45,630 bases of DNA from Nitratireductor luteus (GTDB taxonomy: Bacteria > Pseudomonadota > Alphaproteobacteria > Rhizobiales > Rhizobiaceae). Position 1 is the first letter of the stretch; every line of letters begins with the position of its first letter. The notes under the pieces are model-generated. The model worked only from the letters and a program-made list of their open reading frames with translations, had not been told where the DNA came from and did no database searches. Of this stretch, positions 16,870-24,981 are shown in pieces. The DNA is taken from positions 1 to 45,630 of the forward strand of contig NZ_JAOANW010000021.1 of NCBI RefSeq assembly GCF_026162365.1, written 5' to 3'. A program made the position numbers and the translations under genes.

Positions 16870-19800
16870 ATGAGTGCAGAGGCAACTATAGCCGCGGCAT
16901 TCGCGAGTGACGGCTACGACACCTTGCTCGTTCTCGATCAAGGGTTGCTCGACGCCCTCCCGGTCGGCCTTTACATCTGCTCCACTGACGGCATGATCCA
17001 GCGCTTCAACAGGCTTGCGACTGAGCTGTGGATGCGCACACCAAAGGCCGGCGACAACGACGAGCGCTATTGTGGATCGTTCCGGCTGTACGATCTGACC
17101 GGAAAAGTGCTTCCGCACGCCTGCACGCCTATGGAGGAGGCGTTGCGCTCCGGCAAGCCTCAGAGGGACAAGGAGGTGGTCATCGAGCGCCTGGACGGCT
17201 CGCGCATCACCGTGCTGGTCAACATCCAGCCGCTCAAGAGCGCGACGGGCAAGGTGCTGGGCGCCATAAACTGCTTCCAAGATATCACCGCAGCCAAGCG
17301 CGCGGAAGAATCACTCAAGGAAGCCGAGCAGCGCCACCAGGCGATCCTCAACGCGATCCCCGCAGCAGTTTATACGACAGATGCGGACGGTCACATCACC
17401 TATTTCAACCGCGCCGCAGCAGAGCTTGCCGGGCGTGAGCCCGAACTCGGCAAGGACAAATGGTGCGTGAGTTGGCGCCTCTATAACGAGGACGGCTCGG
17501 AAATGCCTCACGATTCCTGCCCGATGGCGGTGGCGCTGAAGGAAGAGCGCCCCGTACGCGGCGTCGAGGCGCTGGCGCAGCGGCCCGACGGGACGCGTGT
17601 GCCTTTTCGCCCCTACCCTACGCCGCTGTTCGACCCGTCCGGCGCTCTGACCGGCGGCATCAACATGCTGGTCGATGTCTCCGAAGAGCATAAAGCGCGC
17701 ATACGTCTCGATGAGAGCGAGGCGAAGTATCGCCGGATTTTCGACGGCGCGCATGTGGCACTCTGGGACCAGGATTTTTCGGCGCTGGTGGAACGGCTCG
17801 ACAAGCTGCGGGCCGAGGGCGTCGACGACATACGAGAGTTTTTCAAGGCCAATCCCGAGGCACTCGCTGAAGCGGTTCAGCTGGTGCATGTGCGCGATGT
17901 GAACCAGTACACCGTCGATCTCTTCGAAGCGGACGACAAGTCCGCCATGCTCGGCAAGTTGGGTGCCATCTTCCTGCCGGAGTCGGAAGAGGTGTTCCTG
18001 GACGAGATTGTGGCGATCTGGGAGGGCCGGCGGACATTCGAGAGCGAGGCGCCGGTCCGGACATTCAGGGGCCACCGTCTGGACGTGCTCCTCACCATCG
18101 CCTGGGAAGGCGAGAAATACGAGCGCTCGCTTGTCAGCATTCTCGACATCTCGAAGCAGAAGGCCGCCCAGCGCCGCTTCGAGACGCTGAACAGCGTGGC
18201 TCAAACCGTTTCCAGCGATCTCGATCTGGAGCGGGTCGTCCAGGACGTAACCGACAGCGCCACGAAGCTGTCGGGCGCGCAGTTCGGCGCCTTCTTCTAC
18301 AACGTCACCGATGCCAGCGGCGAGAAGTTCACGCTCTACGCGCTGTCCGGCGCTCCACGGGAGGCGTTCGAACGCTTCGGCGTGCCCAGAAACACCGCCG
18401 TGTTCGAACCGACCTTCCGCGGAACCGGGATCGTGCGTTCCGATGACATCAGGAAGGATCCGCGCTACGGCCACAACGCGCCGCACCACGGGATGCCGGA
18501 AGGACATCTGCCTGTCGTCAGTTATCTTGCGGTGCCGGTGATCTCGCCCAGTGGCGAGGTTCAGGGCGGGCTGTTCTTCGGACACGAGAAGCCAGGCGCC
18601 TTCAGCGAGGACACGGAGCAGATCGTGGCCGGCATCGCCGCCCACGCCGCGATGGCGATCGAAAACGCCAGGCTGCTGCGCACGGTCCAGAACGAGCTGA
18701 GGCATCGTCAGGAGGCGGAGCTGAACGTGACGCGGTTGGCCTCGATCGTGGAATCCTCGCAGGACGCGATCGTCAGCAAGAATCTCGACGGGATCATTAC
18801 CAGTTGGAACCACGCCGCGGAGAGGCTGTTCGGCTACACCGCCGACGAGGTCGTGGGCAGGCCGGTGACGACACTTTTCCCGGACGAACTCGTCAGTGAG
18901 GAAGATCGCATACTGGAGCGTCTCAGGCGGGGCGAACGGATCGAGCACTACGAGACGGTGCGCAAGCGCAAGGACGGAGCCGAGATCGACATTTCGCTGA
19001 CCGTCTCGCCCGTAAAGGATGCGCAGGGCCGTGTCGTCGGTGCATCGAAGATCGCCCGCGACGTCTCCGAACGCAAACGCGCGGAAGAAGCGTTGGCGCG
19101 ACGGATGACCGAGCAGGCGGCGCTCTACCGCATGACCGACCGGCTATATCACGGCACCAGTCTCGCGGATGCATTCGACGCCGCGATCGACGCCATCACC
19201 AGTGCGCTCGGTTGCAGGCGGGCGTCGATCCTGCTGTTTGACGAGAACCAGGTGATGCGCTTCGTGGCCTGGCGAGGACTGTCGGACGATTATCGGCGCG
19301 CCGTCGACGGCCATTCGCCGTGGACTGCCGAGACGCGCGATGCGGCGCCAATCTATGTCGCCAGCCTCGACGAAGCCGACCTCGGACCGGAGCTGCGCGC
19401 GACGATCGAGGCAGAGCATATCGCCGCGCTGGCCTTCATCCCGCTATTCAGCCAGGGCCGGGTCGTCGGCAAATTCATGACATATTACGATCAGCCGCAC
19501 GACTTCAGCGCGGAGGAAGACGCGTTGGCCATCACCATCGCGCGGCAACTCGGCTTTACCGTGCAGCGCTTCCGGGCCGAAGAGGCGCGCCAACGCGCGG
19601 AACAGGAGTTGCGCACCAATCAGGAGCTGGAGCGCAAACGGGCGGCGGAACTGCAGGCGATCATGGAGGCAGTGCCGGCCGCGATTTTCATCGCACGCGA
19701 TGCGGACTGCCGCACGATCGGCGGCAACAGGGCCTGCTACGATCTGCTTCGCATGCCGGCGGAGGCGAATACTTCGCTATCGGCGCCTGGCGAGGAAAGG

Positions 19801-21051
19801 CCGGATCATTTCGAGGTAAGGGTCAACGGGCGTGTGCTAGCGCCTGAAGAGCTGCCTGTTCAGCGAGCGGCGCGCGGCGAGGAGATAAGGGGCTTCGAGG
19901 AAGAGATTCACTTTGTAGACGGCCAGTCCCGCTTCCTCATTGGCAACGCCACGCCGCTCAGGGACGACGACGGCAGGCCGAGCGGCGCCGTGGCCGCGTT
20001 CGTGGACATCACCGAGCGGCGCGCGGCCGAGATAAACCTTCGCGACAGCGAGCAGCGCCTGCAGATGGCACTCGAAGCAGGCGGCATGGGAGCCTGGGAA
20101 TGGGAAGTGGCATCCGGCAAGGTAAACTGGTCGCCGACGCTGGAGGCTATCCACGGGCTCGAGCCCGGCACGTTCGGCGGCACGTTCGAGGACTTCAAGC
20201 GGGACATTCATCCAGACGACATCGCCGCGGTTACGGCAGCGATCGAGGTGGCGGCGCACGAACGTGAGCCCTACCACGCGATCTATCGCGCTGTCCTACC
20301 CGACGGGTCGCTGCGCTGGCTGGAAACATTCGGTCGCTGCGTCGAGGACCACGACGGATCGCTGAAGAAGCTGACCGGCATCTGCATGGACATCACCCAG
20401 CGCAAGGCCGCCGAGGCGCAGCGCGAGATCATGATTGCCGAGCTCAGCCACCGTGTGAAGAACGCTTTGGCGACTGTGGTGTCGATCGCTCGACAATCCT
20501 TCTCCAAGGACGCCGACCCGAGACACGCCTACCGGTCCTTCGAGGCAAGAATCCGGGCGCTCGCGCAGACGCACGGCCGGCTTGCCGAGGCGCAGTGGGC
20601 CGGTGTCGTACTCAAGACGATACTGGACGACGAACTGGCGCCCTATCGCCACGAAGACGGGGTGAATGTGCGCCTGAACGGGCCATCGGTCTCGCTGCCG
20701 CCGAAGCCGGCGCTGGCGCTCGGCATGGCGTTCCACGAACTGGCCACCAACGCGGCAAAGTACGGCGCCTTCAGCGTCAAGGACGGTTGCGTCGAGGTCA
20801 ACTGGAAGTTCGAGGGCGAGCAGCTGCGTATCACCTGGGCAGAGAGAAATGGACCGGAAGTTGCACCGCCGACCAAAACCGGCTTCGGTCGACTGCTTCT
20901 GGAGCGGGTGCTGGCCGCGGACTTCAACGGCAAAGTCGACGTCACTTACGGTCGCGAGGGGGTGCGGTGCGCCTTCACCGTTCCGATCGCTGAAGGACCA
21001 CGGGATGCCGGCGGGGTGCGAGGACCGCAGGGTGGAGGGACGGCACTGTGA
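16870..21051 (+). CDS. multi-PAS/GAF HWE histidine kinase
   Basis: A 1393-residue soluble sensor kinase. Reading from the N-terminus: PAS (about 30-145), PAS (150-280), a divergent PAS-like domain (285-435), GAF (437-615), PAS (622-745), GAF (752-905), PAS (927-1055) and a PAS_3-type domain (1063-1185). The C-terminus is an HWE kinase core with phospho-acceptor His1194 in ELSHRVKNAL, the N-box FHELATNAAKYGA and WAERNGP carrying the family W and E. No transmembrane helix is visible, so it senses cytoplasmic cues, perhaps light, redox or a small ligand. No GAF cysteine typical of bilin binding was identified. The stop overlaps the start of the receiver gene (GTGA). The nearest start signal is weak. 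Confidence 0.93.
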   Translation: MSAEATIAAAFASDGYDTLLVLDQGLLDALPVGLYICSTDGMIQRFNRLATELWMRTPKAGDNDERYCGSFRLYDLTGKVLPHACTPMEEALRSGKPQRDKEVVIERLDGSRITVLVNIQPLKSATGKVLGAINCFQDITAAKRAEESLKEAEQRHQAILNAIPAAVYTTDADGHITYFNRAAAELAGREPELGKDKWCVSWRLYNEDGSEMPHDSCPMAVALKEERPVRGVEALAQRPDGTRVPFRPYPTPLFDPSGALTGGINMLVDVSEEHKARIRLDESEAKYRRIFDGAHVALWDQDFSALVERLDKLRAEGVDDIREFFKANPEALAEAVQLVHVRDVNQYTVDLFEADDKSAMLGKLGAIFLPESEEVFLDEIVAIWEGRRTFESEAPVRTFRGHRLDVLLTIAWEGEKYERSLVSILDISKQKAAQRRFETLNSVAQTVSSDLDLERVVQDVTDSATKLSGAQFGAFFYNVTDASGEKFTLYALSGAPREAFERFGVPRNTAVFEPTFRGTGIVRSDDIRKDPRYGHNAPHHGMPEGHLPVVSYLAVPVISPSGEVQGGLFFGHEKPGAFSEDTEQIVAGIAAHAAMAIENARLLRTVQNELRHRQEAELNVTRLASIVESSQDAIVSKNLDGIITSWNHAAERLFGYTADEVVGRPVTTLFPDELVSEEDRILERLRRGERIEHYETVRKRKDGAEIDISLTVSPVKDAQGRVVGASKIARDVSERKRAEEALARRMTEQAALYRMTDRLYHGTSLADAFDAAIDAITSALGCRRASILLFDENQVMRFVAWRGLSDDYRRAVDGHSPWTAETRDAAPIYVASLDEADLGPELRATIEAEHIAALAFIPLFSQGRVVGKFMTYYDQPHDFSAEEDALAITIARQLGFTVQRFRAEEARQRAEQELRTNQELERKRAAELQAIMEAVPAAIFIARDADCRTIGGNRACYDLLRMPAEANTSLSAPGEERPDHFEVRVNGRVLAPEELPVQRAARGEEIRGFEEEIHFVDGQSRFLIGNATPLRDDDGRPSGAVAAFVDITERRAAEINLRDSEQRLQMALEAGGMGAWEWEVASGKVNWSPTLEAIHGLEPGTFGGTFEDFKRDIHPDDIAAVTAAIEVAAHEREPYHAIYRAVLPDGSLRWLETFGRCVEDHDGSLKKLTGICMDITQRKAAEAQREIMIAELSHRVKNALATVVSIARQSFSKDADPRHAYRSFEARIRALAQTHGRLAEAQWAGVVLKTILDDELAPYRHEDGVNVRLNGPSVSLPPKPALALGMAFHELATNAAKYGAFSVKDGCVEVNWKFEGEQLRITWAERNGPEVAPPTKTGFGRLLLERVLAADFNGKVDVTYGREGVRCAFTVPIAEGPRDAGGVRGPQGGGTAL

Positions 21052-21401
21052 AGGGATCAAGCCTGCGCATTCTCATCGTTGAAGACGAGGCGATACTGGC
21101 CTTCGGGCTCGAGCAGGAACTGGTCGAGGCCGGTCATGCGACGGTGGGTCCGTTTCGCAATGTCGCCACGGCCTGCCGCGCAGCCATGCAAGAGACCTTC
21201 GACATCGCCGTCCTCGACATCAACCTCAACGGTGAGCTGGTCTATCCGGTTGCCGAGCAATTGACCCGACGCGGTATCCCGTTCCTCTTCCTGAGCGGCT
21301 ACGGCAGCGAGAGCATTCCCGAGCCGTTCCGCGCCTTTCCCCGGCTAGCAAAGCCATATGACCCGACTGAGATGGCACGTATCCTGAAAGAACTGACGTA
21401 A
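21048..21401 (+). CDS. receiver-only response regulator
   Basis: A 117-residue receiver domain without an output domain. Acidic pocket VEDEAIL near residues 10-16, phospho-acceptor Asp in AVLDINLNGE near 50, Ser in FLFLSGYG and Lys in RLAKPYDP. The GTG start overlaps the kinase stop, so the two are translationally coupled and form a cognate pair. Such single-domain regulators coupled to HWE kinases usually act as phosphate sinks or protein-protein switches. Confidence 0.9.
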   Translation: MKGSSLRILIVEDEAILAFGLEQELVEAGHATVGPFRNVATACRAAMQETFDIAVLDINLNGELVYPVAEQLTRRGIPFLFLSGYGSESIPEPFRAFPRLAKPYDPTEMARILKELT

Positions 21402-21677
21402 GAGAGCGACGGGACGGATACCGCGCAATCACTAACCTACAAGCCAGCGCCAGTGCGGAAATTCCGGTTCTGGCACGCGGCGCAAAGCGGTCACCGTCGC
21501 GGAGTTCTGGACTTCGCTCTTGGTCAACTTGCACGTCGCGTTGGCGAACTCGGACTGCCGCAATGGGCGTTCGCCCACCCGTTGGTATCAAGCTGTGCCG
21601 AGCCGGGTGAGTTCCAACTCGAAGGCCGGACGATCAGAGATCAAGCCATCTGGAGTCGCTCCAATTCGAGAGCAAAT

Positions 21678-21700
21678 ACGGGCCGCCTAAGGCGGCCCGT
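21678..21700 (-). terminator. hairpin at the end of the lysR gene
   Basis: ACGGGCCGCC and GGCGGCCCGT form a perfect 10-bp stem with a 3-base loop. The lysR stop codon (TAG on the minus strand) falls at the loop. The following minus-strand bases (ATTTGCTC) are only weakly T-rich. It may also limit transcription arriving from the kinase operon on the plus strand. The 275 bases between it and the receiver gene hold no gene. Confidence 0.6.
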
Positions 21701-22601
21701 CGATCCCGGAATTTGCGAGAAGGTTGGCTGTCCAATCCACAAACACCCGCAGCTTGTTGCTCAGGTGGCGGTTCGGCGGATAGACGACAAACAGCGGCAT
21801 CGGGTCTCGCGTCCAGCCCGTCAGGACCGGCTGCAAGGTGCCGGCGGCAAAGGCATCCCTGACCATGAAGAGCGGCGCCTGGACGACGCCCATGCCGGCC
21901 TGCGCGGCGGTGATGTAGGTTATCGCCTCGTTGGTCGCGATGATATATCGCCCGTTCACCTCCACCTCTTCATGGCCGCGCCTGAAAAGGAAGGGCTGCT
22001 GGCGTCCGGTCTGCGCGCGGAAGAAGCTCACGACAAAGTGGTCCCTCTCCAGATCGAGGGGATGTTGCGGCGCGCCGAACCTTTCTAGGTATGAGGGCGC
22101 GGCGCATGTCACGAGACTGATGGCCGAAACGCGCCTGGCGATCAGGGATGGGTCGGTGAGCTCGCCAGCTCGGATGGCGCAGTCAACATTTTCTCCGAGT
22201 ATGTCGATGGGCCGGTCCGATATGCCGAGATCGATCTGGATGTCGGGATAGCGATCACGAAAATCGCAGAGCGCAGGGATTAGAATCAGGTTTGCGATTG
22301 CGCCCGACATCTCGACGCGGAGCTTGCCGTTGGGCAGGCTCTGAGAGCTTGCCATGCTGCTGTCGAGCTCCTCGATCTCCGACAGAAGCCGGATGGCCCT
22401 TTCGTAATAAAGCGCCCCGTCGGGGGTTACGAGCACGCGGCGCGTGGTCCGGTTCAGGAGCTTGGTCCGCAGGTGCGCTTCCAGGCCCTGGATCAGTTTG
22501 GTGACTGTTGCCTTCGGGATGGCGAGAGAATCAGAGGCGCGGCTGAAATTGCCGGTCTCCACAACACGGACGAAGGTCCGCATGGCTGCAAGCTGATCCA
22601 T
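21687..22601 (-). CDS. LysR family transcriptional regulator
   Basis: A 304-residue regulator. Residues 1-60 are the winged helix-turn-helix ([20 protein letters not shown], then [20 protein letters not shown]). Residues 90-295 are the substrate-binding domain of the CrgA/PA-type subgroup ([37 protein letters not shown]). It is divergent from the hydrolase-like/RND efflux operon at 22812 onward and most likely controls it, responding to an efflux substrate. Its stop codon is inside a terminator-like hairpin. Confidence 0.93.
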   Translation of the reverse strand: MDQLAAMRTFVRVVETGNFSRASDSLAIPKATVTKLIQGLEAHLRTKLLNRTTRRVLVTPDGALYYERAIRLLSEIEELDSSMASSQSLPNGKLRVEMSGAIANLILIPALCDFRDRYPDIQIDLGISDRPIDILGENVDCAIRAGELTDPSLIARRVSAISLVTCAAPSYLERFGAPQHPLDLERDHFVVSFFRAQTGRQQPFLFRRGHEEVEVNGRYIIATNEAITYITAAQAGMGVVQAPLFMVRDAFAAGTLQPVLTGWTRDPMPLFVVYPPNRHLSNKLRVFVDWTANLLANSGIDGPP

Positions 22602-22633
22602 GGTGCCCTCCTGTCTGCAGCTTTAGAGCTAAT

Positions 22634-22651
22634 TATTCACACAGGTGAATA
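22634..22651. promoter_or_regulatory. inverted repeat, candidate LysR operator
   Basis: TATTCAC-ACAG-GTGAATA is a perfect 7-bp dyad with a 4-base spacer, 33 bases upstream of the lysR start in the divergent promoter region. LysR boxes (T-N11-A) fit such dyads. A second short dyad, CTTGTC-CT-GACAAG, lies at 22726-22739. Confidence 0.55.
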
Positions 22652-22811
22652 GTGAAGTCACAAATGCAGTACTTTTCACAAGGAAGAACAGTTACCATCT
22701 TCAGCACCGACGCGGTAGCCTGCGCCTTGTCCTGACAAGATGCTGTCAGGAGGAGTGTGCGATAGGACTGGCCATCTGCGCCGATGCAGTTTGCGAAAGA
22801 GCCTGAAGGTC

Positions 22812-23621
22812 ATGAGCAGCGAGTGGACAGAGGAAGTGCTGGATGGCGACACTGGGCCCGTCCCGGTGCGTATCTATCGCGGCAGCGCGCACGCGGAAAA
22901 GCCGCCGCTCGTCCTGCATCTTTACGGCAGCACTTTTTTCGATGGGGCGTTTGCGAATGGGCAGGCGATAGCCACGCTGCTCGCCAGGGCGGGTGCGGTG
23001 GTCGTGGCGGCCGATTATTCCAAGGCGAACGAACATCCGTTCCCAAAAGCGCTCGAACTGTCGTTCAATCTCTTGGGCCGCCTGTGCAGCCTACGCTCGA
23101 AGCTGGCAGACAGGAAGTCCGCCCTTTATGTCGCCGGGGAAGAGGCGGGTGGCAATATTGCCGCCGGGCTTGCCCTGATGGCCCGCGACCAGCACTTGGG
23201 AGGGTTGCAGGGGCAGATCCTTCTCTCCCCGATGCTCGACCCGTGCATGGCGACGGGATCGTTCCGCGGGGCGGAAGCAAACCCCAAGAGCTGCCGCTGG
23301 GCGGAAGGCTGGAACCGCTATCTCGGGTTTGCAGCCAATGCCTGCCATCCCTATGCGGTGCCCGCCTATTGCGAGCGCCTCGCCGGCGTCGCTCCGGCTC
23401 TCGTCCTGACCGCTGAAGACGATCCGCTGCGCGACGAAGGCATCGCGTATGCAAAGCGCCTGCGGAGGGCGGGCGTGAAGGTGCGCCAAGAGGTGTTGAC
23501 CGGCCCGACCGGGTGGCCTGCAGCCTATTCGAAATGCCGGGATACCAAACCGGAATGGGGGGAGAGAGTTCGCGGCTTCTTTGCCGAGTTTTTCCAGGAA
23601 ACAGGAGCTTTTTCCCACTAG
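22812..23621 (+). CDS. alpha/beta-hydrolase-like pseudoenzyme
   Basis: A 269-residue protein with the hormone-sensitive-lipase/Aes fold pattern: LVLHLYGSTFFDG, VVVAADYSKANEHPFPKAL, LYVAGEEAGGNIAAG, LLSPMLDP and LTAEDDPLRDEGIAYAKRL. The oxyanion HGG motif is changed to HLYG, the nucleophile box GDSAGG is GEEAGG (Glu111 in place of Ser), and the C-terminal His is replaced (LTGPTGWPAAY). Only the Asp of the triad remains, so esterase activity is unlikely. It has no signal peptide. ATG 22812 after AAGGTC is preferred; longer forms from 22740 are possible. First gene of an operon with the RND adaptor and pump, suggesting a binding or regulatory role in efflux. Confidence 0.82.
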   Translation: MSSEWTEEVLDGDTGPVPVRIYRGSAHAEKPPLVLHLYGSTFFDGAFANGQAIATLLARAGAVVVAADYSKANEHPFPKALELSFNLLGRLCSLRSKLADRKSALYVAGEEAGGNIAAGLALMARDQHLGGLQGQILLSPMLDPCMATGSFRGAEANPKSCRWAEGWNRYLGFAANACHPYAVPAYCERLAGVAPALVLTAEDDPLRDEGIAYAKRLRRAGVKVRQEVLTGPTGWPAAYSKCRDTKPEWGERVRGFFAEFFQETGAFSH

Positions 23622-23668
23622 CGACCCTTTCAACCTGATCCGGCCGGGTGCCGTCAAGGAGATCATCA

Positions 23669-24877
23669 ATGAAGAAGAATGCTCGCCGGCTCCTCTGGGG
23701 CGCCGGACTGACCCTTATTGTCTCGATTTCAGGCGCCACGCTCGTGGCTAATCTTCGGCAGGACGCACAGGCCGATACCGCGGCACCCGCGCCGATACAG
23801 GCCACGCCCGTTTCCGTTGCTGTGGTGGAGCCGCGCGAACTGATGACCTGGGAGGAATTTTCGGGGCGCCTCGAAGCGGTGGACCGAGTCGAAGTGCGCT
23901 CGCGGGTGGCGGGCGCCATCGAGATGGTGCATTTCCGCGAAGGCGCCCTCGTCAAAGAGGGCGACCTCCTTGTCTCCATCGACCCAGCACCCTATGCCGC
24001 TGCGGTCGCGCAGGCGGAAGCCCTGGCCGCCGCCGCGAAGGCACGGGTGGACCTGACCCGGCTCGAACTCGAACGCGGCCGCAAGCTCGCCGAGAACCGC
24101 ACCGTCTCACAGAGCGACCTCGACCAGAGGCTTAGCGCCTATCACGAGGCGGAGGCGAGCGTGAGATCGGCCGAGGCCGCGCTGCAGGCCGCACAGCTTG
24201 ATCTCGGCTATACCGAGATCCGCGCGCCAATTTCCGGCCGCGCCGGCAAGCTAGAGATCACGGCGGGCAATCTGGTCGCCGCGGGGGCCGGCTCGCCGGT
24301 GCTGACAAGTCTCGTTTCGGTCGACCCGATCTATGCGAGCTTCAGCGTAGGCGAGGAGTTCGTCACGCGCGCCCTGGCCGAGCTTCCGACCGCTTCCTCC
24401 GGCGCATTCGCCGTCGAGCGGATCCCGGTGGAGATCAGCACAACGAACGGCGAGCCGATCCGGGGCAAGCTCCAGTTCGTGGACAACGCGGTCGACACGG
24501 CAAGCGGCACCATCCGCGTCAGGGCCATCTTCGAGAATCCGGAGGGCCGCCTGATACCGGGACAGTTCGTCCGAGTGCGTCTCGGACAGCCGAACCCGCG
24601 GCCCGAGCTCGTCATCAGCGAGCGCGCCGTCGGCACCGACCAGGACAAGAAGTTCGTCTTCGTGGTCGATGGCGAAAACAAGATCGTCTACCGGCAGGTG
24701 ACGCTCGGCCCATCGGCCGAGGGCCTGCGCATCGTGGAAGATGGGCTCGATGCCGGCGAGCGCATCGTCGTCAACGGCGTGCAGCGAATCCGTCCCGGCG
24801 CGCTCGTCGATCCCCAGCCCGTGGCCATGTCGCCCGCCGAACAGACGGTGGCCGGCGCGGAGACGGCGCTGCAGTAA
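23669..24877 (+). CDS. RND efflux periplasmic adaptor
   Basis: A 402-residue membrane-fusion protein of the AcrA/MexA/BepD type. N-terminal membrane anchor or signal (MKKNARRLLWGAGLTLIVSI), then a barrel-sandwich lipoyl-like domain (RVEVRSRVAGAIEMVHF, VKEGDLLVSIDPAPY), an alpha-helical hairpin (about 105-175), the second lipoyl half (YTEIRAPISGRAGK) and beta-barrel. There is no lipobox cysteine, so it is held by its N-terminal helix. ATG 23669 follows AAGGAG at 8 bases, better than an earlier ATG-like start. It bridges the pump to a TolC-type channel, not encoded here. Confidence 0.93.
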   Translation: MKKNARRLLWGAGLTLIVSISGATLVANLRQDAQADTAAPAPIQATPVSVAVVEPRELMTWEEFSGRLEAVDRVEVRSRVAGAIEMVHFREGALVKEGDLLVSIDPAPYAAAVAQAEALAAAAKARVDLTRLELERGRKLAENRTVSQSDLDQRLSAYHEAEASVRSAEAALQAAQLDLGYTEIRAPISGRAGKLEITAGNLVAAGAGSPVLTSLVSVDPIYASFSVGEEFVTRALAELPTASSGAFAVERIPVEISTTNGEPIRGKLQFVDNAVDTASGTIRVRAIFENPEGRLIPGQFVRVRLGQPNPRPELVISERAVGTDQDKKFVFVVDGENKIVYRQVTLGPSAEGLRIVEDGLDAGERIVVNGVQRIRPGALVDPQPVAMSPAEQTVAGAETALQ

Positions 24878-24881
24878 CCCA

Positions 24882-24903
24882 GGGGAGGCAGGGCTGCCTC
24901 CCT
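24882..24903 (+). promoter_or_regulatory. intercistronic hairpin
   Basis: GGGAGGCAG and CTGCCTCCC form a perfect 9-bp stem with a 2-base loop just after the adaptor stop. No T-tract follows, so it is more likely a processing or attenuation element balancing adaptor and pump synthesis than a full terminator. Confidence 0.45.
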
Positions 24904-24981
24904 CATTGCTCCAATGAAAATCGGGGGTGGCCTTGCCGGCCATCCGCCGGTGCTGGTTCCGCGTCGTGAAAGGGCGGCAAG

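Noticed and set aside
17311-18948. A minus-strand frame of about 545 codons inside the kinase
   Set aside because: Antisense to PAS and GAF domains; codon-shadow composition.
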